Assembly: GCA_012845835.1 (NCBI GenBank)
Contig: JABAKD010000025.1
Span: forward strand, 30,201,761 to 30,265,760
Direction of reading: 5' to 3'
Length of the DNA: 64,000 bases
From: Undaria pinnatifida
Taxonomy: Eukaryota > Sar > Phaeophyceae > Laminariales > Alariaceae
The notes under the pieces are model-generated. The model searched no databases. It was not told the origin of the DNA and saw only the letters and a list, made by a program, of their open reading frames with translations. The stretch's first letter is position 1, and each line of letters opens with the position of its first letter. Shown one piece after another: positions 34,745 through 48,471 of the stretch. The translations under genes were made by a program, and so were the position numbers.

Positions 34745-37700
34745 AGAGACCCTACCCTGCCGGGAAGGTCTACCGAACGTCTCTAGTTTGTGAGGGATCA
34801 GCACCTTTTGGTTGCTGATTTGGACAGCAGTTGCGGGATAAAAACGAGTTGGAAGCCCGGGTGTTGTCGAGAATCATTGACGAAGAGTCGTGTATCGTAG
34901 TTCAGTAGGACAGGTGGAGGTACCACAGTATAGTACACACCTTTGGGTGGCCGTAAATGATCTACTGTATGTAGTGCGGCTGATAATGAGTATGTTATAT
35001 TGTGCCCATAACAGGGGGTTGGAGCCATGACGTTTGGTAAGTTGCGCTGGGACGAGTGTTACCAGGTGCCGGCAGTTTTCATTCCAAATGAGTCAACGAC
35101 GGCAGCGAGTCCCTTGGTTGTGCGCGAAGTTCCTATGGGTGACATGGTCCCATGAAACTATTTTTAACACAGCAAAGTGGGGGGGGACATAGCCACTTGA
35201 AGTGTTCGATCTACGGTCGACTGGAGCTAGATTGTTCCACACTCATAGTCTCAGCGCCAGGTTTGGGCCTCAAGTACCGAGGTAATAATTTTATCTGACC
35301 ACTTAAGAATGGGTGTCGGTGTTCTGAAAGGTTAGTTCAGGTACTGTACGCAGCTATTCAACATCGAACGTGGGACGATAATTGCGCAGTGTGGCACCGT
35401 TCAGTATCCCGGACAAACTAGCTAGAAGGAGCTCTCGCCACCATCGATGGACTGAGCGGGCGAGGCGTGGTGGGAGAGATTGCTCATGGTCGTCGTGTGC
35501 CACTTGGTATCCATCCCAGCATCAATCGGTACTAGTCTTTGATTGGGCAGCGGCTATTCTGCACGGTGTGGGATACCGTCTATTCTTGCGTGTTTTGCTG
35601 CGGTGCAGGTGCGCCTTTTGTTTGCCTCCTGAGGGTGGTTGATTGAGGAACTCTATACCGCCACACAGTAACAGAGAGCTGAACGTGAAAATAGATTAAT
35701 ACAATATTGAACGTTAGGTGGCATGTGGCGTGTATCAGCTCTTAGCTGGTGTACGCTCGTAGGCTCGCTTTCGGATGACCCGATGAAGACAGCCAATATT
35801 TATGATTTTAGGCAAACAAATGCCACGGTTAGGTGAGCCTGTAAAAGCAGAGAGCTCTAGCAGAGAAGATGTTATTTGGCCACCCCAGGCCGATGTGTTG
35901 ATTAATTATTTGCTCAGCAGATGAGAGCTGATGATGAGCAAAAAAGAGTAATCGAGATGGGCCTGGCCATCACCTGATAGAGACAGCACAATGCGTATGC
36001 TACGGACAGACGTACTCTACGGGTAGTTGTCTGATCCACCTACAGCAAGGTTTTCTGAGGCTTGCTCGTGGTCTACCGTGCCTATGGCAATGTTCCCTGA
36101 GGTTTGCTTCTGGGAGCTTAGCTACGTCAACGCTCCGACAGTCAGCCTAAGATCACATTCCATGAATGTTGTTCAAGGTACGTTATTCCGCCGCATTTAT
36201 TTGAAAACACCGCATTGCTCGTACGTACTACGTACATGTACCAGCTTTTGGATATGATCAGCCAGTAAACGGTTGTGCATCATGTAACGAAGCTATTACT
36301 GCTGAGACATTTGCATGCTAAATACCGCATCGATAAACGACATCTAACAGACTTCTTATGACTGTTGTACGAACAACTCGCAATGTATACCAGATGACCT
36401 TTAAGTGTTATCCAGTAACGACATGATGGTTGCTGACATGTAGCATCTCAAATACAAAAGACCATGGTTGTAAGGATTTATGTCATTTAGACACCAGCTC
36501 TACCAAAAAGCAGACCACCTCTAACACTAACATTGCGATACGTGCCATCATGGAACTGGTTGGTACGCTATACAAGAAAAGGTAGTCGCTATTGCATCCC
36601 ACGATTTTTTAAATAGCAAGTTTGCGGGGGGCGGCATTTTGCTTGATACCAGGTAAATACTTGAATTAAAAATTGTGTTCCTTTCTCGTGTGAGCAGCCA
36701 AAGCTCTACTACTGTTCTTCCTGCGGCTTAGGTTGCGACTTAGCGTGGTGATGTACTAAACTCTTGGCCACAGACCTGGGGAGATCATTTGGTTAAATTC
36801 GGGGAAGTTTGAAGTTATTTTTTTTCCCTGTAACGCATATATACATATCATACCAGGTGCGGTACCACGTTATTAACTACTGGTTTTGATGAATAAGCAT
36901 TTCCCCAAAAACAAAGATAACTCCGGGTTCCTCTTTCGAAAACCAACCCTTGTCAACAACGTGCAAAAATCCAGCGCTTATAATGGGTGCTTCGAGTTTG
37001 TCCGTGGGGTTGAGCTGAATCACTGACGGTGTTTGACCTACTTTAACCAATGTGGCATCCACCCATTACTGTGATGTATAACTGATGGAGTATGGCTCAT
37101 TCTTGGCGTACACACGATGAATACACAAAACTCATTAGGCTAAGAGTATGTGCAATTTGGTTCACCATAAGAATGCCGGGGACCAAGAATGTGCACTTCA
37201 ACACAGTCCTGGGACTCTGCGGATGGGGGCCAGTATCACACGCTGTACTACTAATACTACTGTATGTAGGTATCATACAACTCGTCGTAAACAGCAGAGT
37301 GGAATATGAAGCAACTCACTTGCTGATTCATGAACACCATCCCCCCAGGCCATTAGATCGACTGAAGAACGTTGCTCAGAAAAAAAAAAAGTGTTTTGGA
37401 GGGACAATGGTACTCAGGTTGCCCGCTGACGAGTGTCTCCAGGTCGTCTGAGAACGACTTCCTCATGACGGTGACGGGCCTTTGGAAGCTAGCGCGCAGT
37501 TTGTTGTGGCTAGACAGCGCGGGCCGCACTGATGGCACCATGTGCACTCTGTAGACACCAGGCAATCTTCCCGCATACTCAACCTATCAGCGGGTACTAT
37601 ATCATAATTTATCTTTACCGCCTGCCAATGCCATACCCGTTTTGATGTTGCAAACAACATTATGTTCGGGATAATGACCCCAGGGAGTCTATTAATAATA

Positions 37701-38770
37701 TCATCATAGCCTTCAACACAGCGCCAAATCCGTAGCAGGCCCATATTACATTACCGTTTCCGACCCAGTAGAACGAGGTCAAAGTTACCACGGGCAAGTG
37801 CTACCACCTCCATTACAGCCCTCCAACACTAATCCCGTCTCCATCTTGAACACAGAGTGACATCAGGGTAGTATGTCCGGAATAATACTCTTCTTCGTGT
37901 TGGCCTAAACACCACACCACCCGCAAAAAAAAACACCGTACTAAACACGCCCTTGAATCATTGCCTACGCCGTGCCTTACGCTACCGATCTTTTTTTTTA
38001 CCACTTGTGCTCCACCCCAAGCACATAAAAAATGCTTCACGATTAGTCGAGCCGCGACTTATAGGGAACGCTGGAGTACGTAGATACGCACATTGCACAT
38101 GCGACACGACCACGTCCTGCGGAGCATCGAAACAATACCTCCACGCCATTCCATCGAGGAAATATCTTGGATTGTGAATTAATACAATAATACTGTCCGA
38201 TATGGCTACCTACTATTGACGAGCAGACAAGTCAACAGCGACGACAGCTTTGTCGCGCTGAACATGGTAGGCCGAGGGTTCGAATACCTGCTAAACCATG
38301 TAACATTTTTCGTGTGCGCACCGGGACACCTACACGCAAACTCATAGAATGCATCTGATTTCCATTGTTGCCCTTCTCGCCGAATCGCTCGCTCGAAAAC
38401 GTCAAACTATAGTAGTCCCGGGCGCTAGGATCAAAGCACCCCCAATGTTGAAGCGGGGGGATAGTCTACTTCTCTGATTTCAGCCCGCCCAGACTTATGG
38501 TTGCTGTTGATATATAGCTACCACATGCTTGTAGGGCTTGTCCGTAACGCAAAAAAACTCGTTGCACGGTGGTATCGTCTTAACACGTGTAGGAAGAAAA
38601 TTTCCGTGAAACGGTCAACGTCGACTGACACGACATCAAACCTATCACTAACACAAAAATAAAAAGGAACGCCCCACTCTTGCCCTCCAGGCGTAAACCC
38701 GGAACACCAACTACATCGCGCAATCGCACGGGTCCACTCCGCTTCTGTATGCTCTGGCTTACGCTGAGTA
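34745..38770. other. No recognisable gene downstream of the MYND gene
   Basis: The first few hundred bases are probably the 3' UTR of the MYND/DUF4470 gene. Further on, only short frames without motifs occur (for example 35382-35642 and 37092-37451, both +). No repeat from the families above is obvious. Confidence 0.45.
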
Positions 38771-38774
38771 CGAG

Positions 38775-38970
38775 GTGTAGCAATGTTTGGCTGAAAAGTT
38801 TTTTGATTGGCGGGGCTCCATAACCCATTACAATACTACTATCGTTGCTGCGCCATTTTTGCACGTTCGTGTTTATCGAAATCAGTTCTCGGGTGGCGTA
38901 AAGACGTCCTTAACTTGTGTATCTGACAAAAAAAACGGTGCCCCTCTACCCTCTACCGCGCAGCATGAGT
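38775..38970. repeat. MITE-B copy, short
   Basis: Landmarks in order are AGCAATGTTTGGCTGAAAAG, GATTGGCGGGGCTCCATAACCC, ACTACTATCGTTG, CGAAATCAGTTCTCGGGTGG and GTGCCCCTCTACC. Confidence 0.45.
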
Positions 38971-40689
38971 CTTCTGCTGTCCCCATACGGCCTCCGAAAC
39001 GAACCTATGCCCGTGCACCCTAAACAAAGAATGTGAGGTCGACCTGCCGAAAAATACGCGGGAGTCGTCACACCTTTTACCCGGACGCCGGCATGTGCAC
39101 TAAGTGATCTATTGAGCTACTGCGTTCCACACCCTACAGCCCCCGGCACCCATACTGGCGTGTAAGCCCGAATGGAGCAGGCAGGAAAACTATACGCATA
39201 TGTCGCGCGCGTCAAACAATATCTGAAACAACTCCATGCATGACATGCATCCTCGAAACTTACGGGCATGCGCGGAGCCAAGGCTGGCTGCAGCCCGCCG
39301 CAGCGAAGCCCCCCTGGTACGTACGTTTGATTACACCATTTACTACCAGTGTATATCAGGTATACAAGGTCTCTGGCGATCGTTTTCTTGCTAACGATTG
39401 GCCTTGTCTGGGTGGTGTTTCTTTGACGGCATACCTCACCGTAAGTCGTCTACGGTAGCAGCCCAACCTTGGATGAAACCATTCCACGTTTTTTCTTTCC
39501 TTTATTGCGATGCACATGTCACATTGTCGCTTGCGTTGTTCTGGCCCCGTTTCCTTGTCTGCTTCCGTTCGTTCCGTGAACGCAAGACGCAGCCCAGGGG
39601 GACACCGAGGTGAAAGTTCCAACGCGCTCAGGCATAAACAAGTCAACTGCCACTTTATCCGGCTTGAACTCCTTACTATCTGACCTCCGACCCGTCGAGG
39701 TTGGTCACTGGGTGTACGTGTGTGCTCACTAATTCCTTCGTTTCTTCCTCCTTTGCTCAATATTAGTGAGGTTCGGGGGGGAAACAAACGGGGGGAAAAT
39801 CTTTTCGCATTGGCGGTTGCTTATGGTCGAGATGTGCTTCAAAGATTTTAAATATGAAAATAGGAAGAACATCATCTGCTCAGAGAGGCGATGATGAGAA
39901 AACAATGAGCAAGAAGGATGTTCGCTCGGGTGAGAAACGTAGAATGTGCGCTCGAATGGCAACGCGCTGAGAGCTTCGTGCCGATCTATCACGCACAGTG
40001 CTCCGCTACCTTCCCTCGCGACCTGCTCTCTCCTTCCACCGCGACTTGCTCTCTCCGCTTCTCAACGCCTATCGCATGTTTCCCGCCATCGTCGCCGTCC
40101 TCCTTGCCGTTGCGCTGCTAGTTAGTCTGTTGGGCTGCGTGGCGACGTGAGCACATGCATTCTCCACCCACCTCCTCTCCTCATTTCGTCCGGCTAGGCC
40201 GAACCTCCTGTTCTACTTTTGCCGCCACAGCAGTATCACCAAGCGTCGACTGGCTAGAGGAGGTGGCGTGCCCTGTCGCGCCCTGTCACTCTAACCTTTG
40301 TCGGCGAAAATAGGCGTGCGTCCTCTCCACCGTCACCCACCTTGAGGTTGCTTGTTGCCTTCTTACTTTGGGAGTGTTTCCTGCTTGCGAGATCATACCA
40401 ATGCAACGCGATAATTTTGCTGCCATGTCATCACCAACCGACGTCAGATTGGAGGACATGGCGTGCCCTATTGCCCTACAATGTGGTGGCTAGTCGACGT
40501 CCGCCCCAGGTTACTTTGGTGGCAGTGCAGGCACCCTTATGCCTTTTTTTTTCTGTTCCACCACCAAAACCCTTTGCATTTGTTTGCTCTGGATAAGATG
40601 GCCATTGTGATGACCGCACCCTGATCAAAAGCATTGCGTTGGGAAAAATAACCCGCTACCAGTAGTTTTCGGTGCGACTCCGTCAGTCC
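38971..40689. other. No recognisable gene
   Basis: Pyrimidine-rich, with short unsupported frames on both strands. Nothing here matches a domain I know. Confidence 0.4.
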
Positions 40690-43600
40690 GTCCGTAAGCA
40701 ACGCCAGCCGTGAGCAAGTTTATATTTTTTATTTTCCTCCCTGTTTACCTAGCATATCCAGCGTCTCAATATATTCACGTGTCAACGTCGTTTATTGGCT
40801 CTACCACTGTACACCGTCCGCACTTCCTTGCCCCGATGGGCTCTTGCGAACCCTACTGTCGCAGCAGATATATTACCACCTCGAACACTCACTCCTGTGC
40901 ACCCCTCACGCGATTACGTGCACACCACTTTCATGCCCTTGACGCCTATCGTGCCCCCCCTTGCAAGCACGTCACAGGCGGCATCCCCTAATAGTGGTTA
41001 TCAACAAAAAGAAGAAGAAAGAGAGCCATAAGGTTTATAAATGGGAAACACGTGTCAGATGCCATTGACAGACAACTTCAAAAAACATGTTGGTATCCAT
41101 GAACGTGGGCAACACTTATCTCCACCTACCGGTTGTCGCCCGCGGTTGGTGTAAGGGCGTGAATGCGCCGCTGTTAGCGCCATAGCTCATACTATTATCT
41201 CCTCTTGAGAGCGTACGCATGATATCTCCTGTTGAGAGCATATGCATGGCTGCAGAGCCTTACGAAAACGTTGGATCCATGGGGGATGTGCGAACAATTG
41301 TTAGTAGCCCAGTCGCCCGTGAACACAATACGATGCCGAGCACTCAGCGAGAATCTTGTTTGCACGAAAACACTCCGAGAAAGGCACCACCGAGCTACGT
41401 TATTCTGGACCTTGACCATTTGTTTGTCAACGAAAGTCCCTGCAACTGCTACAATCGGTGACTTGGCCAAGAAGCGACACAGATGTAACGGCCCGCACCT
41501 TACCTGTAACACGCGTATCGCACCGAAGCGCGTTTTGTCTCCCTTAGCCTGACAGCGTTGCTTAAAAGCTGAAATGCCTTTCAGGTGTAGAATGCGCTTA
41601 TATGAGGTATGGGTTCATGTCTGAAAGCTTTGACGGCAGCGTTGATGTTGACCGTTGGCGTGACCGACGGTGAGACTAAGGTGGTTAACACCTACAGGTA
41701 TTTCTCCACCGTTGGGGTCTTCCGCGAAATCCTTGAGCTGCTCCAGGTGAAACGCTTGGGCACGCCTGACACCGTCCAGCACACTGTTGTCGTGGTATTC
41801 CTGGTGCTCCTCCAATCCGCCTGGTCACGACCGCGCTGCATATTATCAATCAAATCCGCTTTCCCTCAAAACCATGTGCTGACCATTAGCACTAATAACC
41901 TTCGTCCGACCACCTTCGGACCGTTTGTGGCCGTCCCAGCGCTTCTGGTGCACCTCTAAAGTAGACGTCTCACCTCAAGATAAGCCAATGCCAGCATCGG
42001 AGCTAGCTTTTTCCGGCGCGGCAGTGTCCTCGACTTCGTCATACATTCCACCGAGAGGGATCCACGATGCCTTTGACTCCGAGAGTACCTCAACACTGAG
42101 GCAATCGATCCGTGGCATTGAAGCCCAGCTGGTGGATCTGGTGTGTCAGAGCTGGACACTCGAGGAGCTGATCGGCTGGCTGAGGGTACCGCTTGAGTGC
42201 GCCGCATTCACCGGCAACGCAGCTGCCTTAAAGCGGTTGCTTGCCGCAGGGGTGACAATCGAAGTGCCGCCTGGACGACGGCAACCGTTGACACTCTTGC
42301 ACCTGGCCGCAAAAAGCGGAAACGCAGGCGCTGTAGAGAAATTTGTGAGGGCGGGGGTGGATGTGTACGAGACGGGCAGCGCGCTGGACGACGGAACAGC
42401 TCTCCACTGTGCGGCCGCTGCAAGGAATGATGCTGTGGTTAGAGCCCTTGCTCGCACCAAAACTGATGTTGGCGCGTTGAACGCAAGAGGGTCGAGCCTT
42501 CTTCAATACGCGTGTGTGAGTGGGAACCAAGACGTTTGGTATTTTCGCTGTGGAAACGAGCCTGTGCGCAAAAGTAGTCGGAGGAAGGATACCCATTTTC
42601 TATCCCTGGCGGCCATCCACAAACACCCAGGAGTGATTGAGGACCTACTTGCGTTTCCGTTGGTAGCTGTAACACTGAAGGAACTTCAGGTACCCGTGGT
42701 ATAGACAAGAAATTCTGCGAACGATATCACGTATAGTAGCAGAGAGTAACCGCCGTAGGCTTCGCTCCGTTGGGTGAAGATGATAGATGTGTTGTTAACA
42801 TTTTCCCGCCGACTAATGAGCTCGCCGTCTTGAATGCGGCTGCCAAACCGTTTGTTTTCTCCTGTCCGGAAACCGTGTCATACGCAGCGCTTCATACTGC
42901 CGCTGTATGTTGCAAGGCTGGAGAGTCTTGTGAAGCCCTGCTGCGCGACGGTGATACCCTTGATTGGGTTACCTTGGAAGGCGTAGCCTGCTCTAGTTTC
43001 TCTGCTTCGAATGAGCAAGCTGGGCAACTACTACAGGTCCTTACCGCAGCCCAGGAAGCGGACGTTCGGACGCGTATGTGTATCGAAGCACTGTACTACG
43101 CCGTTGTGGCTAACCGGCCGGACACCATTCGCGACTTCGTCGCCCTTGATGCCGACGTGAAATATCGCCGGGGTGACTGGCTTCCGTATCTCCACCGCGT
43201 AACTTCGCGAGGCTTACCCAAGGCGATTGAGGCACTTCTGCAAGCCGGCGCTAACGTTGAGGCAAGATACAACGGGAGCACATATCTGCATTTCGCCTGT
43301 GATCATTTCCATGCCAACGTGATACAGATGCTGCTGTATTGGGGCGCGGAGGAGAGCTCGACCGATCCCGACATCAACACTCCCTGAGAGGTTGTCGGCA
43401 TATACGTGCCAAATGTAGACGAGGAGCTTCTGCCCGAGGACTTAGCCAGAAACAAGCGTACAGACGCCGCTATCCGGAGTATGCTCAAGACGTCGCCGGC
43501 GTACCGGAGCTGGCGCCGCTGCGGCTGGCTCCTTCTCTGCCGCGCGCGCTGGTTGACCAGGATTGGCGCGGGAGAGATGCGTTCTTCGTCTCCGCTTGGT

Positions 43601-44285
43601 TCTACCCTTGATGGCGCCACGGGCTCCAAGAAGCGTCAAGGGGAAAATTCCCGGCTCTGAGTTGGTCATTAAACCCAGAACTAGGGGAAAACTCACCGGC
43701 GAAGAGAAGGTGGAGGCAGGCATCTGCCGGAGGCAACAGCATCACCAGCAGAAGTGTCGAGACTCGGACCATGTAGCGCTCTGGGAGACGGTGGTGCTGG
43801 GCAGGCGGCTGGGATTGCGGGGCTGGACGGCAGGACGCGCTTTGTGGAAGCAGTGGAGCAGCTGCTGCTGCTGCGGGAGGACTCGATTTTCAGGGAGGTT
43901 GTGACCTTGTTGTAACTGCACATTGAACATCCGACAATACTATTGTATAACCCTCTGAAAAGCCATTAATATTTGTTTTGTATAAGTTGGACTTGAGAAG
44001 TGCAGCCTTGCCCGGTCGGAGTTGTCACTGCACGTTGCTTTTGATCAACGTCTTTCCAGTATGTGGCGTCCACTTTAACACCTTGGTTCGGTTGGTTGTC
44101 ACCCAACATTGACAAGCAGGCTATTTTGACGTCCTCTTGGACTCCGTTGCGGGACGTGTTTCGATATACACCACGCATTCTTCCTCTGTCCGCTCGTTCA
44201 GGTGTCCATGGTTTCGGTTGGATATCACGCAATATGTTGTGCTTGCAGTTATCACGTTTAGATTTGACGCTGCCATGATAAGGCA
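40690..44285 (+). repeat. Left copy of an inverted segmental duplication containing an ankyrin gene
   Basis: This segment is collinear with the reverse complement of 59430-62890. Shared landmarks upstream of the ankyrin gene are CCTCxCGCGAxTACGT...CATGCCCT (40912-40940), GGAAACACGTGYYAGAYG (41044), GTTGAGAGMATATSCATGG (41231), a GTGRTTRACRCMTxYAGGT block (41680) and CCAGYGCTTSTGGTGCAyyT (41937). Shared landmarks downstream are TTGTCAmCCAACRTTrmCAAGCAG (44096), CTCGTTCAGG (44193) and AATATGTTrTGyTTGCAG (44231). Coding similarity in between is high at the protein level. Divergence is substantial, so the duplication is old. Confidence 0.75.
41988..43917 (+). pseudogene. Ankyrin-repeat protein pseudogene (paralogue of the gene at 59767-61738)
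   Basis: Exon 1 (to about 42689) reads through five ankyrin repeats that align residue by residue with the intact paralogue (SIRGIEAQLVDLV, VPLECAAFTGNAAALKRLL, LLHLAAKSG, TALHCAAAARNDAVVRAL, HPGVIEDLL). The second part (about 42888-43384) continues with ankyrin repeats up to LLYWGAEE and DINTP. Lesions are several. The codon matching the paralogue's start ATG is GTA (41961). The first exon ends in phase 0, while the conserved acceptor needs phase 1. A TGA interrupts at 43385-43387 where the paralogue has Ser. Further stops and a frameshift follow after the SWRRCGWLLLCRARWL block (43510-43557), before the C-terminal LLLLREDSIFREVVTLL block (about 43862-43915). The product, if any, would be truncated. 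Confidence 0.8.
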
Positions 44286-44289
44286 TCTG

Positions 44290-45955
44290 ATACGCGCCGT
44301 TTGTGCCGAAGCAAGATGCTTGGGTGAGCGAGCGGCGCTCGGCCTTTCACGCCCATTTCAACTATTGTACTTGTTTCCTCTCCTTGGGTATGTCGTTGAA
44401 GCATTGCTCTTTCCGCAGCAAGGATAGGATAGTCGGCTCGGGTGTCTCACGGACTGCGTTATTTGCAATGTGTGCCAGGTAGATGTTCTCGCGGTCTCGG
44501 ACGATCCATCAAAAAGAGAAGGATACTCGATATGCTCCAGTGACCAAGTGAATATCATGACTCTGCCATGGTAGCTTTGTCCAGTGCCGGGTATCATGTT
44601 ATAGGTTGGTAGCAGTAGAGGATGGAACATACGTCCTCTACGCGTACGCCAGATAGACATACGTACATGCACTACCGCGGTCTGGCTGGAATATAGTGTA
44701 CATTCATATATTCAGGAACAGCGCACATTCACGCCTAGGCGTGTAAGAGAGGCTACTGACTGTTGCAGAGGTAGGAAGTGATATAGCAGTAGGGTTTTGG
44801 TTAGGGGCAAGAGTGAAAAAGAAGCACGGCGTGGCCAGGGGATGCCTGGATGCAACGAAAGGGCTTTTTTATGCGCCACTCTTGCTGAAGCTATACTTCG
44901 TACCAAGGGGGCGGCCGTATTTACCGGCTGTGCAGAGGTCTTCCACCGACGGTTTTTCTGGGGAAGTGCTTCTCAGTGCAGTCTCCTCAGCTGATCCAAC
45001 CGGAATTAATACTCAGAGTCTATGAAATAACCTTGTGAGGAGGATTTCCTTGCTGTACGTGTAGGAGGTCAAATCCTGGTGTGTTAAAAAAGCTCGGATT
45101 GGGAAGTTAATTAGATACAGTACATAACAAACAGGCTAGAAAGAAAGTCAGAATACTCCTAGGAATATTAAAAATCCGGGAGCCGCCGTTACACTGGAGC
45201 TGGTGTACAACGAATCTTTCTCTCCTAAAAGAGAAACCCGACCTGGGTCAGCGTTTCTGCCTCTTGCTGCTGTAGGTGTCCTGTATGTTGTACCTACGAA
45301 ACCAACTGCAACGTAAATATAATGGGAATGAGGAACCGTCAATAGGCAGAACGCTTGCCACAGCAATATATTTCCAACAGCATTACGTACCTGCTCAGAG
45401 TGTCATGTTTGACGAGAAACAAGGCAATCGACGAGGCTGTGGGCTCGCGCCATTGCTCTTCAACCTTGTAAATAGCAACGGCACTGCCCGTGGCCATGAA
45501 GCGCTTCGGGTAGCTCAACGCACAGCGCGCCCGAGAATTTGAGCGTCGGTGCAGGCCGCTTGCGTGTGTATCAGCTCCTTTGCGCTATGGCACCCATCGT
45601 TAGGGATAATTTGAAATCATGCGTACGTAGTGTCATGCCTGGTGAGTGGCTTCAACGGCCAATCGATTTGAACATGAAACGATTTCCAAAACAAAAGCCT
45701 CCCCAGTCGACAGCAATGGAGATCGTGCAGTTCGCAGCAATGCCTTGGACTCCTAATCAAAACCAAGTAAAGTCGGTCAAACAATTACAGTTACGAGTGT
45801 CAGCAGGCTGTAGACTAAGGTCCTCCAAGCTCAATGCATCCCACAACGGTGTACATTGCACGTAGGCGTGCAATTACTTAAGGTAGCACGGGCTGCAGAG
45901 TGTCCTTGTCATGTCCTTGTAATGTCCTTGTCATGTGCTTGCCATGTCCTTGTCA
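44290..45955. other. No recognisable gene
   Basis: Short frames at 45276-45542 and 45539-45865 (+) have no domain that I recognise. TGTCCTTGTCATG is repeated loosely near 45900-45955. Confidence 0.4.
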
Positions 45956-45959
45956 TACT

Positions 45960-46446
45960 CACCAAAGCCAAGGTAGGGGGGGTCACGTTTGGAGCCTTTC
46001 TTAGTATTGTATTTGGGCGGGTGGGTGAGTGGGTGAGTGGGTGAGTGGGTGAGTGGGTGGGTGGGTGGGTGGGTTGGTGGGTGGGTGGGTTGGTGGGTGG
46101 GTGGGGCGTGGGTGGGTGGGTGGGTGGGTGCGTGGGTGGGTGGTTGGGTGGGTGGGTGGGTTGGTGGGTGGGTGGGGTGGGAGGGTGGGTGGGTGGGTGG
46201 GTGGGTGAGTGGGTGGGTGGGAGGGGGGGGTAGGTGGGTGGGTGGCAGGGTCACTCGCCTTCTATTCCTTTGCGGTCTTCCGCTTTCGTGCGTTTTTAAT
46301 TTTTGATATGAATCCGCAATGGGATGGTTAGGTACGCTGCGCCAAACCAATCGCTTGAAGTATATTGCCAGTGACTTGCAGAGTCACTCCTGCGAGTGGC
46401 TCAAATCCGGTGTTAACTAGTAAAAAGAGGGTACTAACTCTATGGT
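45960..46446. repeat. MITE-A copy with GGGT microsatellite expansion
   Basis: The element is in inverse orientation relative to 22210-22487: CCAAGGTAGGGGGGTCACGTTTGG at one end, then a GGGT tetranucleotide tract with GGTT and GAGT variants (46018-46243), then GGGTCACTCGCCTTC, TGAATCCGCAATGG, TACGCTGCGCCAAACCAATCG, GAGTCACTCCTGCGAGTGGCTC and AGAGGGTACTAACTC. The tract gives spurious Gly/Trp/Val and Pro/Thr/His frames. Confidence 0.8.
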
Positions 46447-46449
46447 ACA

Positions 46450-48060
46450 CTTGGAATGTTTTTGTTTTCACCGTGCACCAAGCACGATGAGGAGGCGTGC
46501 CACCGAGGCATGCTGCCACTGTGGAGCTATGCCCTTGACACGCTGTCAGATACGAAACTATACTCCCTTTATGCCGATTTATATCTGTGTACAAGCCCGG
46601 CACTATGAGCAAATGTCGCCGGAGGCAACGGCGAACGACAAGCCAATATGTACCCCATGCAGTGTACGCAGCACAGTGAAGCGATGGTGGCGCCATTTTA
46701 CTGTGGTATTAATAGAGTCTTGCTGCTCGTCAGTCTTTTGAAGTTCGGCGCAGACCATTGCACCAAATTGGTCGATACCCCTCCCCTCCGAGAATTCCTC
46801 GTGGCCAGCATCAGCTCGACCATATCACAACAACATGCATGCCAAAAACGTTAGAAATCAGTTTAGAGGGAATCGTGTGTAGGTCATGGGGCGGCGGTTC
46901 TTTGCGGATTAGAGGAAAACGAAATCAACGCAAACCATTGTGCTGTACGGTGTCGGGCTTGACCAAGTCGTACATCTGGAGCAAAGTTTTGCAGTTTGCG
47001 TAAGATCACCCTAACGCACGAGAAAAACGGTTACACGAGGTTCACTTTGCTCTCTGACATCTATGATGATACCGTCTGATCGGGTTCAGCCATCGGAAGT
47101 AAGGTGAGGGGTAGTAATAGCGCAGGTGTCGCTAGGGATACTTCAGTGTATACCAGTAGACTACAGCAGCAGTAGAAAAATATCCAGCAGAAAGCAGCTG
47201 TTACTGTAGATATTATCGTGATGTGTACTACACATGGTATAATATGCCTGGTATGATGGTAAGACAAGCACCTCGACACGACCTCGTGCATATCTATATA
47301 TATAATGATTCGTGTTTTTGAGAGGACAGGGATTTAGCCAGGAATATTTTTCGTCTCGGCTTCTGTATGGGATTCTCAAAACTGGAATTTCTCTGTCAAA
47401 TCGCTTCGTTCGAGCGCCGTCTTCGGCGGGCAGCTCCAACGTTCGTCGGCCTGCCTCATCCGTTCCGCACCTCGACGTGAACGCGGATGGAGGCTGAGCG
47501 AGACAAGCCAGCAGTGCGCAAATTTTTGAGTTTTGAACGTTACTCTCCAGTTATTCTTCAGGTCTTGATGTATGAAGAGGTTGATAAAATAAAACTTGAC
47601 AATACGTTATTTCCAAATTGGCGTCATGTTTTGTCCCAAAACAAAGAATATTTACTAAAGCAAACCATGGTACCAGGGTAGATATCATAGTAGTTTGTTC
47701 ATTTGTTTATTGGTTTTCGGTAGGTACATACGTACGTGCATGAATAGACGTGGCAAGTGCACGCATGACCAAAACGACGAGGTAGTGATTACGATTACTG
47801 CTCCAGCAAAAACCACACAGCAGCATTACGAGTGGCTGCGTCCCCGGCCTCAAGGGTGGTATTGTACGAGTTCGGGCACATCGACATAGTCTGTACTCGT
47901 GCAAGTAATATAGGTACGAGTAAGGGCACACACACGGATGCTCTATTACACAAGCGCTTTATGTCTGACTTATGGCATGGGGAGGGTGTACCCAAAAACA
48001 GGGAATAACTTTTCGAAATAAAGAACAAGGAGGGAAATCATTCCTGTTGTTAAGCTGCGC
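46450..48060. other. No recognisable gene
   Basis: Several frames of 60-100 codons lie on both strands without motifs. Nothing here can be supported as a gene. Confidence 0.4.
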
Positions 48061-48066
48061 CACGCG

Positions 48067-48270
48067 AAGGTCGTAGTAGTGGACGGTACCCACGGGAAAA
48101 AACAGTGTCATGCATTCATCCCGGTATCGCGTTCTTTTCCCCGAGAAAGCTCTTTGGAGAAGTGTAGTAGTAGACGGTATCCACGGAAGAAACCAGTGGC
48201 ATGCATTTATCCCGACATCGCATCGTTCGGTGGTTATTTTCCCCTAGTACACGCTTTTGAGAAGTGTAGG
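48067..48270. repeat. Tandem duplication of about 100 bp
   Basis: Two adjacent copies share GTAGTAGTRGACGGTAYCCACG, AAACAGTGKCATGCATTYATCCCG, ATCGCRT and TTGAGAAGTGTAG-like ends. The second copy has a short insertion. No coding is evident. Confidence 0.75.
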
Positions 48271-48471
48271 CAGTGTGGAAGGCGTGCTTTGTTGTTGCGG
48301 TGGTGCCTGTCTCCGTTGCTCTTTTGGTCGTTTGCCGCTCAAATCAACTGGAAGCGGCGGTGTTGGTACATATTATTAGCTGACAAATGATCTTGGGTTG
48401 CTTCCTTCTTGACGTGCTCCTTGCTGCTGATTGCTGATTGATCATATCTAGTGAGTAATATTGAGCCGGCC

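Noticed and set aside
41609-41959. Plus-strand 116-codon frame with a signal-peptide-like start
   Set aside because: The region is the 5' flank shared by both duplication copies. The frame has no recognised domain, and I did not find a corresponding start or frame in the other copy.
45931-46350. Pro/Thr/His-rich (minus) and Gly/Trp/Val-rich (plus) frames
   Set aside because: They are translations of a GGGT microsatellite inside a MITE-A copy.
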